Notes under the pieces: generated by a model
What the model was told of the DNA's origin: nothing
Databases searched by the model: none
The model's input: only the letters and a program-made list of their open reading frames with translations
Shown: piece after piece, positions 41,401 through 49,895 of the stretch
How the letters are laid out: the number at the start of each line of letters is the position of its first letter
Numbering within the stretch: position 1 is the stretch's first letter
Program-made: the position numbers and the translations under genes
DNA from: Paenibacillus faecis
GTDB lineage: Bacteria; Bacillota; Bacilli; Paenibacillales; Paenibacillaceae
Direction of reading: 5' to 3'
Assembly: GCF_008084145.1 (NCBI RefSeq)
Contig: NZ_VSDO01000003.1
Span: forward strand, 372,001 to 436,000
DNA length: 64,000 nucleotides

Positions 41401-42913
41401 CGGTTACCTCCAGCCGGTGCTGACCCTCACCGCTCACCGTCCCGCCATTCGGAAACGGAGCGCCATTCAACAGGGCCGTGCCTTCGTCAAAATGAATGGT
41501 GACGTTTGAATTATATGTCGCTCCTTCGGTAACCCCCGAAATCACCGGCGGCGTTTTGTCGATCGTAAACTGGACCGTTTTGACAAACATACCGGATATA
41601 GTGGACGTCACAACCAGCCGGTACGCTCCTTCCTCGCTTACCACGCTTCCGCTGGTGATAGCCCGGCCGTTCAACTGGCCGGTCCCGTTCTCAAACCGAA
41701 TGATCACATCGCTTCGGTAATTCCCGCCGTCCGTGACCCCGCTGATGGTCGGCTCCAATTCCCCGACCGTCAGGGTGACGGTCGTTTTCGCGCTGCTTCC
41801 GTTATCGTTGCTGGCGATGTAGGTAAACGCATCCGTACCTGTATAGCTTACGGTCGGCCTGTAAGTAAAGGAGCCGTCCTTCTTGAACTGGATCGTTCCA
41901 TGCGAAGGCGAATCCATGATTTTGGCCGTAACCGCATCCGCATCGTTGCTTAGGACTCCGTTTTGGCGATTAACGCCGAGCGTACTGTCCGGAGCGACGG
42001 CATACCCGTCCGGCTGAGGCACGGGGAGCTTAAACGCGCGAACCGGAGGGACACCCGTTCCGACCACATAATAGGTCAAAGCTTGCGGATTATTGCGCAG
42101 GTCCGGCAGCTTAAAATAATCCGCCCCCTCCCCGTATAACCCGTTCATTAAGCCCCGCAGGTCCTCATTTCCCGCATTCGGCACCGTACGGCCATCCGCT
42201 TCCGCCCACGGAGCTCCCGCCCAGCCCATCGGGAACGCCACAAGCTCCCCGGTAAAATAGTCGGTATCTTCGGCGGATGACGAAGTGGTTGAGGTAGCTA
42301 TGTAATACGACAACGCTTGACGGCCCTGGTCGTCAACCAAGGGCGGAGCCTCTATGGCCGGAAGCTGGAAGAACCGCGGATCCACCCGTGGCCCGAACCG
42401 ATTCCCAAGCATATCCGCCAGTTGGGGATACTCCGATACAATATGCGTTCCGCCATCGGCGGGCAGCCATCCGTGAAGATAGCGTCCCGGATAGAAGGGG
42501 AATATTCGGACTTCCCCCAGCTCCCGCTGCTCTCCGTGATCGGCATCCTCATAGTTCGGGTAAGCCCCTTGCACGGCCATATAGTAGCCCGTACCTTGAA
42601 GCGGTTCATACCCCCTCAGATCCGGCACGGCAAATGTGCGTGCGCCATCACCGCCAAATTTGTTCCCCAGTATGGAAAACAAGGCCGGATTCCCCGCAAT
42701 CGGCAGCTCCTGGCCCGCGCAATAGATCCACCCGTTAACTCCCGTGTTATACGGGAACAGGCGAATTTCGCCTATAAACGGATAGGAAGCCGCAGCCTGC
42801 GCCCTCTGCTCAACAGGCCAAAAGCCTCCCAGTACAAACTGCACCGTTAAGAGGAAGGCAAGTAGGGACTTCCAGACGACCCCGCCCGGCCCCCGACTCT
42901 TGATTCGATTCAT
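38441..42913 (-). CDS. Giant S-layer-homology surface protein with three phage tail-collar domains
   Basis: 1,490 residues. Signal peptide about 1-41 (core LLAFLLTVQFVLGGF, cleavage after AQA). Three consecutive tail-collar (MdpB/PF07484-like) domains at about 42-290 each read FIGEIRLFP/LGEVRIFPF/FTGELVAFP ... NKFGGDGARTFAVPDLRG. Then follow a cadherin-like/Big_9 module (300-385), four near-identical ~66-residue Ig-like repeats with NVTITFNEG and VTDAAGNKT (385-650), a Listeria-Bacteroides repeat (GFRFAGWFEDRLY, 650-718), an SbsA-type Ig domain (718-830), Fn3 (830-925), a cadherin-like sandwich (930-1030), a Pro/Gly/Ser linker (1040-1065), an undefined region, and three SLH domains (1295-1485) for cell-wall anchoring. 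GGGGGA precedes the ATG. Alone in its transcript. Confidence 0.9.
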   Translation of the reverse strand: MNRIKSRGPGGVVWKSLLAFLLTVQFVLGGFWPVEQRAQAAASYPFIGEIRLFPYNTGVNGWIYCAGQELPIAGNPALFSILGNKFGGDGARTFAVPDLRGYEPLQGTGYYMAVQGAYPNYEDADHGEQRELGEVRIFPFYPGRYLHGWLPADGGTHIVSEYPQLADMLGNRFGPRVDPRFFQLPAIEAPPLVDDQGRQALSYYIATSTTSSSAEDTDYFTGELVAFPMGWAGAPWAEADGRTVPNAGNEDLRGLMNGLYGEGADYFKLPDLRNNPQALTYYVVGTGVPPVRAFKLPVPQPDGYAVAPDSTLGVNRQNGVLSNDADAVTAKIMDSPSHGTIQFKKDGSFTYRPTVSYTGTDAFTYIASNDNGSSAKTTVTLTVGELEPTISGVTDGGNYRSDVIIRFENGTGQLNGRAITSGSVVSEEGAYRLVVTSTISGMFVKTVQFTIDKTPPVISGVTEGATYNSNVTIHFDEGTALLNGAPFPNGGTVSGEGQHRLEVTDAAGNKSTVNFMIDSVPPIVFGAVDQGIYNSDRTITFNEGFAVLDGSPFTSGGVVSGEGVHTLVVTDAAGNVTKLQFTIDKTPPEVNGAAEGERYNAAVTITFNEGYGRLDGEPFASGGTVATEGVHKLEVTDAAGNKTTVNFTLYYPRIVTFDSSGGSPVASQTVNYREAAAVPAAPVRDGFRFAGWFEDRLYVTPFDFSTLLTQSITLYAKWIDVAGPVLVSSSPASGARDVPVTAALEFGFDEPVTPVAGKFIRLTRQSDGALADRIPTEDAVNLGGNRYRIDRSVSLEYDTAYDVEIEPGAFVDAENNGYAGGPGPQGWNFVTEREPVAAPAAPTDLAAIPGNGTVSLNWSTVTGATYYEIYQGTAPGDYGALPVHTVTDAVYTATGLSSGTTYYFAVKAGNAGGTSAYSNEAAATPTAPEPQGSADLSGLLISDGILTPGFDPAVTHYAVRVPSSLTHMAITPVAADPLARITVAGASVPSGESSPPLGLNIGVNFIEIRVEAQDGGTKTYDITVTREKEAPQQPNPNPGSGSNGSGSSSGSGSGGANPGTPAPAPSRQAQLEVRVNGLAWQEPIGKATMLQQEGTALWSAELNSESLAKLLARSGPEAVIEISAPEEAEAAEVLLEGRTLLALADNKAILWVRTPIGHYRFPAAVADLEAGARESNVKIFIAKGGPIEQVAMQSAANREGFTPVGSPVNFTVTASLAGTTVSVERFGFYMRRELPLPEGVKADSVTGAVVVEPNGTVYPVPFYIEEHDGVKFAVIHSLTNSTYALVGKTAAFADMEHHWAGAAVNGLASRLIVRGADPAHFQPDRTVSRAEFAAMLIRALGLNDRGGEAAGFKDVAAADWFAGAVGRATEYGLIKGYEGGVFGPSRTISREEAMVMIGRAAELTGMAAQAADGTGNAEGSADAPLAAFADRADVSDWAKPAVAAAVRRGLAGGSDGKLRPQDSMTRAETAVLIERFLVQAGLIGRGEGAK

Positions 42914-42964
42914 TGAAAAATCCCCCGATCCGACTAGTCGTTTATCCTAAAAATTTTAAAATCG

Positions 42965-42981
42965 AATAGTTCAAAACTATT
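42965..42981. promoter_or_regulatory. Inverted repeat in the AT-rich promoter of the SLH gene
   Basis: AATAGTT (42965-42971) and AACTATT (42975-42981) flank a three-base centre, about 50 bases before the SLH start within a strongly AT-rich 100-base region. No factor can be named. Confidence 0.35.
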
Positions 42982-43035
42982 ATATTATTAAATGGGTCTA
43001 TTGTAATTGAATATTTTACCTTTATTTACATCATG

Positions 43036-43080
43036 CAAAAAAGCCTGACCCAGAGGCTTTAACGTCCTCTGCATCAGGCT
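43036..43080 (-). terminator. Intrinsic terminator after the lipoprotein gene
   Basis: AGCCTGA (43042-43048) pairs with TCAGGCT (43074-43080), with an inner AGAGG/CCTCT stem. The A-run before it forms the U-tract on the minus strand. Confidence 0.85.
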
Positions 43081-43106
43081 GCTTTGGCTTCAGCGAGACT
43101 TCGCTA

Positions 43107-44276
43107 TCAGTCAAACAAATCGCTGCTTACTCTGCCGGTGGAGCGGTTCACCTCGAGCCAGTCGCTGGTAGCGGTATGCTCATCCTCTTCGCTGTTGCGG
43201 ACGGCTTCATAGAAATGGACGGTTACCACGTTCTTATCCGCACTGTCCACCTCGATGATGAAGATCGATCCGATATCGTTCTGATCCCGCATGTTCTTGG
43301 TGTAACGGGTCGTCCCCTCCATACCGGTTGCGATATAGAACGCTTCTTTTTCGCTCAACTTGTAGTTCTCGTCGTCCCGGAATCCCGGTTCTCCAGCATC
43401 AAACTTCTTCATCTCCAGTTCAAGCAGCCGGTCGAAATACGTTTTGCGGAGCACCTGATAGATCAGGTCCTCATCCGCTCCCAAGGACTTCAGTCGTTCG
43501 CGGTTATCCGCCACCTGATAAGGGGCTGCTTCCCCCAGGTTCTTCAATTCGTCCGATGCCGTATCCAGTAGCGCCAAGTGCTCCTCACTGACCACTTCCT
43601 TATCTTCGGTCCCGTAAGAACGTATCAGAAGCAATTTCCGCGTATCGTCCAGCTCATAGAAAAACACCTCGCTATTCCCTCCCCGGTACGCGGCCTTCAG
43701 ATCCACCAGATCGTACAGCCGGGTCAGGAACGGCGCGTCCGCACCGCTCGCACTCGACAAATAGTAAGTCCCCTTGGGTTCGGCATTCAAGCCGCCGTAC
43801 TCTTTGCCCGGATAATCCAAGGTTAACGAGTTCTCCGTAAACTTCAAAGTAATATCCTTATACTCCGATTCAACCGGCTTATATAGCGACATCTCGGGAT
43901 CCCAGACAAAATCGAATTCCAGCGATCCGCTATGGTGGCTGTAGCCTCTGACTACGGATACGCTCAAGTGATATCCGTCCCGTCTCTCCGGCAAAGCCTC
44001 GACTTTGGCCTCACCCATATTAGCCGGGCTGTAGCCGGCAATCAAATACCGGCCGGGCACAACGGGAGACGGCTCCGCCTTCACCCCGGCGTCGGTTCCC
44101 TCCACCTTCTGAACCGTACCGGACACAGGGACCGCGGCCCGGTTCGCAGCGGCCTCCCCCTTCGTTTCCTGAACTTGCGAGCATCCGGCCGCCAAAAGCA
44201 CGGCCCCCGGAAGCAGCAACAAAACGAGCAAAGAGCGAATGCAACGCCCGTAGTTTGACTTGAAGCTCCTAACCAC
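43107..44276 (-). CDS. Hypothetical lipoprotein linked to a DUF2339 protein
   Basis: 389 residues. GTG start at 44274-44276 with GGGAGGAG upstream. The signal peptide has core LLVLLLLPGAVLLAA and lipobox LAAGC, acylated Cys32, then a Ser/Ala/Glu linker. The mature part has no family I recognise. Two halves are visible: a beta-rich region at about 75-185 (GRYLIAGYSPANMGEAKVEAL, LEFDFVWDPEMSLYKP) and an alpha/beta C-terminal region with LSEKEAFYIATGMEGT and ends of WLEVNRSTGRVSSDLFD type. It overlaps the DUF2339 stop by eight bases, so the two proteins are translationally coupled and likely cooperate at the membrane. Confidence 0.75.
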   Translation of the reverse strand: MVRSFKSNYGRCIRSLLVLLLLPGAVLLAAGCSQVQETKGEAAANRAAVPVSGTVQKVEGTDAGVKAEPSPVVPGRYLIAGYSPANMGEAKVEALPERRDGYHLSVSVVRGYSHHSGSLEFDFVWDPEMSLYKPVESEYKDITLKFTENSLTLDYPGKEYGGLNAEPKGTYYLSSASGADAPFLTRLYDLVDLKAAYRGGNSEVFFYELDDTRKLLLIRSYGTEDKEVVSEEHLALLDTASDELKNLGEAAPYQVADNRERLKSLGADEDLIYQVLRKTYFDRLLELEMKKFDAGEPGFRDDENYKLSEKEAFYIATGMEGTTRYTKNMRDQNDIGSIFIIEVDSADKNVVTVHFYEAVRNSEEDEHTATSDWLEVNRSTGRVSSDLFD

Positions 44277-46884
44277 GATGAGTCTCCTCCCGTTCCTCCC
44301 ACGGCTTCGCTTGTTCGGCTTCCTCCGCCGCCATTTTGTTCGATACCTTCTGGTAAATAAAGGATATTCCCAGCAAGGCCATGCCGAAGCTGAAATAAGC
44401 AGCGATTTTGCTGGCTGTCGTCATCAATTCCAGATCGAAGAGCAGCATTTTTCCGGTCGCCAGCAAAGTTAGTCCCAAACCGACACGCCGGATGTGCAAA
44501 TACTTATAGCGGAACCCGTAGGCGATATAACCGATCGCCAGCAGCAAGTACACCAGACTGAACAGCCAGCCGATATCGCCCAAATGGAACTGGACGGCCA
44601 GGAAGGCTGTAATGATTCCAAGCAGATATACCCCCAGAATGATCGGATACCATTCCCGCTGCTTCGGATGGGGCTCCAGCAAGCCGGAGATCAGGTCGCG
44701 GCCGCTGAAGAACACCATGAGATTGAACACAATCAAAATCACAATGGAGATATAGTTTTGGGCCGAATTGTAATGAGACACCTCTTGCAGAGCCGGGACC
44801 GTCATCGTCAACGCGACGCATACCAGATATCCCATGCCGTAAAGGAACCGGACATAGGTTTTGACGAACCGATCCTGCAGGAAGGAAGCCTTGGAGAAAC
44901 CATAGGCCAAGACGAGCGTCACCGCAGTGATCAGAAGCAATCTGTAAAACTCGTAGAGATCCGACCATACCGGCATAACATGATTGTAAATCCGGCCCGT
45001 CTCGTAAACCAGGTAAAGCCAGATATTCACTAACGCGGCGTATTTTATCGTACGGAGCATCGACCGATCCGCCGGGTTGTACCGCCGGGCATCCCCTTCA
45101 TCCTGCAGACGGAAGGCATAAAATAACGTGTGCGCCAGAAGCCCCAGGGAAATAAATGTATATTTCCAGGCGAAATCCAGCGAATCGAAGCCGAACAGAC
45201 TGATCATCGAGTCGATGAGGATAAAGGCGCCCGCACAAAGGCCGATAATTCCCCAGCCGATCCGTTCCAGCCCCTTGTAACGGTAAAGATGGCCGATGAC
45301 CGACAGCAGCAGCCCCTCAACCAGCCAAGCCAGCGACATATAGCGAATGCCGAACTGGAACGGAACAACCAGCAGGGAAAACGTAAGTGAAGTCACATAG
45401 AACAACAGGCGCGTTTCCTTTTCCTGCGGCAGATATTTGCGCGACAACCGGGCAAGCCCCAGATTGGCGAGGCAAAAGAGCAGCGCCAGCCCGCCGCGCC
45501 AAGCGTCCCAGCCGGCAATCTCCAGCAGTTCGTACAAGATGCTGCAACTGATGACCATATTGAGGGCCAACAGGCTGAAATCCCACCAGGACAGCTTCGT
45601 TCCATACTTGAACGGCACGTAAAGCGTAATGCCGAGATACATGAGGAAAGCGATGATCGAATAGACCATGCACGCCGCCGTGTTGTCCGCTATGGCGATA
45701 AGAATCACCATGGTCGCCATGTGCAGGGCGAAGCTTATGTACTGAATCACGAGCCACCGCTTGCGGAAGGAAACCGCCAGAATCGAAGCGTTAAGCAAGA
45801 GCAAATAGCCCATCGCCGCATATACGGTGCTTTCTTGCAGACCAAACGCAATCATATAAGAATACAAAGGCAGGTACCCGCCCGCGAGCCCGAAGGCGCA
45901 AATCGTCCGGGAATCGTACCTCAGGGCCAAGAACACGGCCGCCGCGGTAACCAGCACGGAAAGGACCAGTCCCGTCGTCAAACCGATGATATCCAGCAAA
46001 AAATAACTGTAAAACACCGAGCCGTGCAGCACGGAAATCCCGCCCCCCAGCAAGCCGAGGGCAAACGTTTTTTGCTTGCGGCGGAACAGCCATTCCCCGC
46101 CGCCCAGCATCAAGAGACCGAGCAGGAAGAAGGACGCTCCCTTCGCGTACCCGTTGAACCAGTTTGAAAAAGAATATTGGAATGCAGCGCCCACACCGAA
46201 CAGAATCAGCAGAATCCCCAGCTTGTTGATCCAGTTGAGGCCGATCTTCATCTCCAGCCGATCCCGCTTCTTCTCGGCCTGAGGCCCGGGCATCGGCGGA
46301 GCCGCCATGGCCGGGTTGTTAACGGCCGGTCCGGCTGCGAGCGACGGCTGCGAGGCATAAGCCTGCGCGGCTTGACCGAGGATCCGGCGCTCTGCCTCCA
46401 GCGCATGCTGCCGATGAGCCGCCATTCGGTGGCTGAGCTCCTCCTCAAACTGCGCCAGCTTCGCCGCGATGACCTGTTGATCCGCCTCCAGGTATTTTTC
46501 CGCCTGCTCATAGAACTGGCGGAGCCGCTCCTTTGCCCCCCGCTCGATCGCATCCAACCGGCTCTGATGCCCTTGATGCGCCGCGGAAAAATGCGCCTCG
46601 AGCCTCTGGTGCGACAATTTGCCGGGCGACGGCGGCGGAATTTCCCCCGGCTGCTGTCCGGACATCGCTGCCCGGAGCCCGCCGTTTTCCCGTTCAAGTT
46701 CATTCAGCCGGGTTTCCAATTCCTCTACCCGCCGCCGAAAATCGCCGTACTGCTGCCGCAGCGTTTCGTTTTCCCTGGCAATTTCGCCCAGGCTTTCGTA
46801 CTCGGCCAGCAGCGTTTCATACTCCTGCGCCAGCCGGTGCTGCGCGTTCTTGATATCATTTAGCCGATCTCTAAAATCCTTCAT
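44269..46884 (-). CDS. DUF2339 polytopic membrane protein with coiled-coil N-terminus
   Basis: About 871 residues from ATG at 46882-46884 (MKDFRDRLNDIK), with TGGAGGAAAGGA directly upstream. Residues 1-80 are a long heptad-rich coiled coil (EYETLLAEYESLGEIARENETLRQQYGDFRRRVEELETRLNELE). A second helical, Gln-rich stretch at about 100-170 and a Pro/Ala linker follow. From about 215 there are 20 or more hydrophobic spans starting with NKLGILLILFGVGAAFQYSFSNW, the DUF2339 signature, and including FALGLLGGGISVLHGSVFYSYF. The family is widespread and functionally uncharacterised. It is coupled to the downstream lipoprotein gene. Confidence 0.85.
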   Translation of the reverse strand: MKDFRDRLNDIKNAQHRLAQEYETLLAEYESLGEIARENETLRQQYGDFRRRVEELETRLNELERENGGLRAAMSGQQPGEIPPPSPGKLSHQRLEAHFSAAHQGHQSRLDAIERGAKERLRQFYEQAEKYLEADQQVIAAKLAQFEEELSHRMAAHRQHALEAERRILGQAAQAYASQPSLAAGPAVNNPAMAAPPMPGPQAEKKRDRLEMKIGLNWINKLGILLILFGVGAAFQYSFSNWFNGYAKGASFFLLGLLMLGGGEWLFRRKQKTFALGLLGGGISVLHGSVFYSYFLLDIIGLTTGLVLSVLVTAAAVFLALRYDSRTICAFGLAGGYLPLYSYMIAFGLQESTVYAAMGYLLLLNASILAVSFRKRWLVIQYISFALHMATMVILIAIADNTAACMVYSIIAFLMYLGITLYVPFKYGTKLSWWDFSLLALNMVISCSILYELLEIAGWDAWRGGLALLFCLANLGLARLSRKYLPQEKETRLLFYVTSLTFSLLVVPFQFGIRYMSLAWLVEGLLLSVIGHLYRYKGLERIGWGIIGLCAGAFILIDSMISLFGFDSLDFAWKYTFISLGLLAHTLFYAFRLQDEGDARRYNPADRSMLRTIKYAALVNIWLYLVYETGRIYNHVMPVWSDLYEFYRLLLITAVTLVLAYGFSKASFLQDRFVKTYVRFLYGMGYLVCVALTMTVPALQEVSHYNSAQNYISIVILIVFNLMVFFSGRDLISGLLEPHPKQREWYPIILGVYLLGIITAFLAVQFHLGDIGWLFSLVYLLLAIGYIAYGFRYKYLHIRRVGLGLTLLATGKMLLFDLELMTTASKIAAYFSFGMALLGISFIYQKVSNKMAAEEAEQAKPWEEREETHRG

Positions 46885-47029
46885 TCCTTTCCTCCATGTA
46901 CAGTGACTTCCAGAAGTTTCCGCTTGATAAAGCGGCAATCTCTCCTATTTTACAATAAGTTGATTCCCATCGGTCTTTCGCCCCCAAAAATGCTTCCAAA
47001 GTCCCTGGGTCCGGCCCGGACAATGCCGG

Positions 47030-47051
47030 GGTCCAGTTTCGAAACTGGACC
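47030..47051. promoter_or_regulatory. Perfect 22-bp palindrome in a divergent promoter region
   Basis: GGTCCAGTTTC (47030-47040) is followed directly by its exact complement GAAACTGGACC (47041-47051). It lies in the 282-base gap between the DUF2339 start and the YkoP-like start, about 115-145 bases from each. There is no adjacent T-run, so an operator is more likely than a terminator. Confidence 0.5.
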
Positions 47052-47166
47052 TCGGTCTGGATGCGTTCACGACGTCCGCCGGGTTTCACGGGTTCGGCCA
47101 ATCGTTATACTGAAAAGCGATCGTTCACTAAATTATGGAACTCTGGAAAGCGAGGTTGTCCTTCCG

Positions 47167-47766
47167 ATGCAAGCGGCGGCTACTCCTTTTTTCAAAAGGT
47201 GGATTCAATATGTATGGATGGGCTGGGAGCGGGGGTTTGAACGGTGGAGCCGGGCGAGATCCCTGTATTCCGGAAATTACGGGATATGCAAAATGTTCGT
47301 GACCAAATACCGCGGTCCGGTGATCGACTGTCAGGACGGAACGCAAATCGTTTCGGGCGACTGGGTCGGCGAGCTTCATCTCGACAACCGGATCATTCTG
47401 AATATGCTGCGGAGCCAGAACGCCAATCAGGTCGCCCTGCGCGTGGCCCGGCTTCTCCGCTGCTCGATGCGGGAAATCTGCTCCGAAATAAAGACCCACC
47501 CCAAATTGGGGCAGGTCAAAGCGCTTCAAGGCATCACGCTGCTGCATAGAGGTATTACCCACGGCCTGGGTTTTGAAACCCATCCGCTGAAACAGGGGAC
47601 GTTCCGCGCGCTCACCACCTCCTATCTCCGCCTGCTGCTCTCGGTCTTCCATCCGCGAAACCGGGGGCGGATCGCCCCGCATGCCGAGAAGCTGGTCCCC
47701 CTGCGGCTGGTCATGTCCCGCGAGGCCCTGCTGCGGCGGTTCTCCCCGGTGAGGCAAACGGGATAA
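47167..47766 (+). CDS. YkoP-like protein
   Basis: 199 residues from ATG at 47167 (MQAAATPFFKRWIQYVWMGWERGFERW). A longer open frame extends upstream through the palindrome region but has no start with a ribosome site. The core KMFVTKYRGPVIDCQDGTQIVSGDWVGELHLDN resembles the YkoP domain of B. subtilis YkoP, which also occurs as a tail of some polysaccharide deacetylases. It is rich in basic residues and has no signal peptide. Function is unknown; the stand-alone form lies beside a glycerol-1-phosphate locus and converges on it. Confidence 0.6.
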   Translation: MQAAATPFFKRWIQYVWMGWERGFERWSRARSLYSGNYGICKMFVTKYRGPVIDCQDGTQIVSGDWVGELHLDNRIILNMLRSQNANQVALRVARLLRCSMREICSEIKTHPKLGQVKALQGITLLHRGITHGLGFETHPLKQGTFRALTTSYLRLLLSVFHPRNRGRIAPHAEKLVPLRLVMSREALLRRFSPVRQTG

Positions 47767-47811
47767 GGCGGCGTCAATAAAGGTCGGGTACCTCCGCCAA
47801 GCGATCCCCTT

Positions 47812-49020
47812 TTAACGGGCCGTCGCCCGTTCATTATAAGCTTTGAGCAGCGTAAAGCGCCCGGGCCGGACCCGGTGCGCCTCCCGCAGGCTGCGCGCCA
47901 GCAATTCGGAGGAGACGCCGAGCTCCGCTATCGAAACCGGCCCGCCGGCCGCGGCCAGGAGCTCCGTCAATTGCTCCGGCTCGGGAATCCGCCCGAGTTC
48001 CCGGCAGATCTCCTCCCAGCGCGCGGCGATGGTTTGCCCGGCATCCTTTTCGGGATTCATGAAACCATCCCGAAGCATCCAGGGAGCCGGCCCCTCATGG
48101 GCGATGCGGCGGTACAGCTGCGAAATCTCCATGCAGGCCACGCCGACTTTGGCCCCATGAAGGAGCTGGCGCTTGCCGAGCCGCAGGTACTCCATCTCCC
48201 AATAATGGGAGAGATGGTGTTCCGCCCCCGAGGCCGGATGCGACTGCCCGAAGAGCAGCATCGCCAGGCCGGACTCGACCAGCGCGCTCATCAGCGTACG
48301 GATGCCGTCTTCTTGGCGCGCGGCGATCGATTCCGCCGCCCGCACGCAGCTTTCGAGCGCAGCCCGCGTCATTTCGGCCGATTTCTCCAAGTAGAGCCCG
48401 CCCGTTACGACCGCTTCAAATTTCCAGTCGAACAAAGAGGTGTATTTGCCCAACATATCGCCGAAACCGGCCGCAACCAGGCGCGAAGGCGCCTGCACCA
48501 AAATGTCCAGATCCGCGAAAATCGCCAGCGGGCCGATCGCCAGAATCGTCTTTTTTTCGCCGCGTACAATAATGGGGGCCCCTTTGGAGTTAAACCCGTC
48601 CACGGAGGGGGCCGTAGGTATTGAAATAAAGGGGATTCCCGCCGTGTAGGCCGAATATCGGCAAATATCATGAAGCGTGCCGCCCCCGACCGCCAGTACC
48701 ACCTCCGCGCCATGATTCTGAATATCCAGAATCAGTTGGATGATCGACGCCTCGTCCGCAATGACATCCCCTTCCGCATCCGGCAGGATGATCGTCGTAT
48801 GCACCCGAATCCCTGTCCGGGATACCGCTGCCTCCAATCCCCGCCCCGCCGCTTCATAGGTTGTGCGGTCCACCACCAGCGAGGCGCGCTCGAAGCCTTT
48901 CTCCTCCAGGTAGAGGGGCAGCTTCGCGATCGCCCCCGTTTCGGTGCAAATCCGGTCGATTTCGGCGGCCGGCTGTGAGCCCGCCTGTTCTACCGGCCCT
49001 TGATATCCATTCTTCATCAT
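47812..49020 (-). CDS. egsA: sn-Glycerol-1-phosphate dehydrogenase (EgsA/AraM)
   Basis: 402 residues of the iron-containing alcohol dehydrogenase-like G1PDH family. NAD site VVLAVGGGTLHDICRYSAYTAG and the IPTAPSVDGFNSKGAPI segment are diagnostic. Metal ligands are expected at the Asp in FGDMLGKYTSLFDWK (about 174), a His in GAEHHLSHYWEM (about 255) and the His in LLHGAKVGV (about 275). AGAAGGGAC precedes the ATGATG start. The enzyme interconverts dihydroxyacetone phosphate and sn-glycerol-1-phosphate. It ends the operon after the Ugp-type transporter and the phosphodiesterase, which suggests a catabolic direction here. Confidence 0.9.
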   Translation of the reverse strand: MMKNGYQGPVEQAGSQPAAEIDRICTETGAIAKLPLYLEEKGFERASLVVDRTTYEAAGRGLEAAVSRTGIRVHTTIILPDAEGDVIADEASIIQLILDIQNHGAEVVLAVGGGTLHDICRYSAYTAGIPFISIPTAPSVDGFNSKGAPIIVRGEKKTILAIGPLAIFADLDILVQAPSRLVAAGFGDMLGKYTSLFDWKFEAVVTGGLYLEKSAEMTRAALESCVRAAESIAARQEDGIRTLMSALVESGLAMLLFGQSHPASGAEHHLSHYWEMEYLRLGKRQLLHGAKVGVACMEISQLYRRIAHEGPAPWMLRDGFMNPEKDAGQTIAARWEEICRELGRIPEPEQLTELLAAAGGPVSIAELGVSSELLARSLREAHRVRPGRFTLLKAYNERATAR

Positions 49021-49073
49021 CTAGTCCCTTCTTCTGTCGTAAGCTCATGGTTTCCGGTATTCCCCGTTTCGGA

Positions 49074-49859
49074 TTAAGCCTTCACCGGGTTTACCGGCAT
49101 CCCATGGTTCGTGCGCAGAGCCAATGCGGGCAGCGGCTCATTGCAGGTCATCCCCGTCACCCCGCACTCCAGGCTGTAGCGGACCTGCTGCTCGTCATCC
49201 GGGCAGTAACTCCAGACCAGAATCCCCCGGTCTTGGAACTCGCGAACCCGCTCGGGCGTCAGCAGCTTCATTTCCAGGCCGACGGCCCACATCTTCGAAT
49301 AGGTCCCGTCCTCCCCGGGGACGAAGCCGCTCATCAGCTCACCGGGGAAGCCCTGCGTCTTAAACCCGTACTCGTCGCGGATATAGGTCAATACCGCTGC
49401 GTCAAAGCAGGTGAATACGCAGCGCTCCAGATAGCCGTAGCGATCGAGCAACCGGATGGCCAGGTCGGCCGTTCTTGCCGCGTTTTGTGCCGGTTTGATC
49501 TCCACGTTCAGCAGCATCTCCGGGTAAGCTTGCAGCAGGTCGCACAATTCCTCGAGCGTAGGAATCCGCAGCCCGGCAAACTCCGGACCCATCCACCCGC
49601 CGGCATCCAGCCGCTTCAATTCATCGCGGGTGAGCTCGGCTACCGGACCGGTGCCGTCGGTCGTCCGGTCGACCGTCGCATCATGGATCACCATCACCGT
49701 CCCGTCCTTGGACAGCCGCAGATCGAATTCGATCATGTCAACGCCCCGATCCATCGCTTCCTTGAACGCCAGCAGCGTATTTTCCGGGTAAGCCGCCTTA
49801 TACCCCCGGTGTCCCGCGATCATAAACGCGCCTTCGGTTCGCCATTGTTCCATGTTCAT
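49074..49859 (-). CDS. ugpQ: Glycerophosphodiester phosphodiesterase, UgpQ-like
   Basis: 261 residues from ATG at 49857-49859, eight bases after AGAGGAG. Catalytic elements are AGHRGYKAAYPENT (His-Arg), DMIEFDLRLSKDGTVMVIHD (Glu, Asp, His) and LNVEIKP. It has no signal peptide, so it hydrolyses imported glycerophosphodiesters in the cytoplasm to a glycerol phosphate and an alcohol. It lies 36 bases after the binding-protein gene of the Ugp-type importer and before egsA. Confidence 0.92.
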   Translation of the reverse strand: MNMEQWRTEGAFMIAGHRGYKAAYPENTLLAFKEAMDRGVDMIEFDLRLSKDGTVMVIHDATVDRTTDGTGPVAELTRDELKRLDAGGWMGPEFAGLRIPTLEELCDLLQAYPEMLLNVEIKPAQNAARTADLAIRLLDRYGYLERCVFTCFDAAVLTYIRDEYGFKTQGFPGELMSGFVPGEDGTYSKMWAVGLEMKLLTPERVREFQDRGILVWSYCPDDEQQVRYSLECGVTGMTCNEPLPALALRTNHGMPVNPVKA

Positions 49860-49895
49860 CCTTACGACTCCTCTCATGTGGCGCCGAATTCCCGC

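Noticed and set aside
46871-47101. Short minus-strand frame upstream of the DUF2339 gene
   Set aside because: No ribosome site, overlaps the palindrome-bearing promoter region and the DUF2339 start.
46903-47166. N-terminal extension of the YkoP-like protein
   Set aside because: The frame is open but lacks family similarity and a ribosome site, and would run through the palindrome; ATG at 47167 is preferred.
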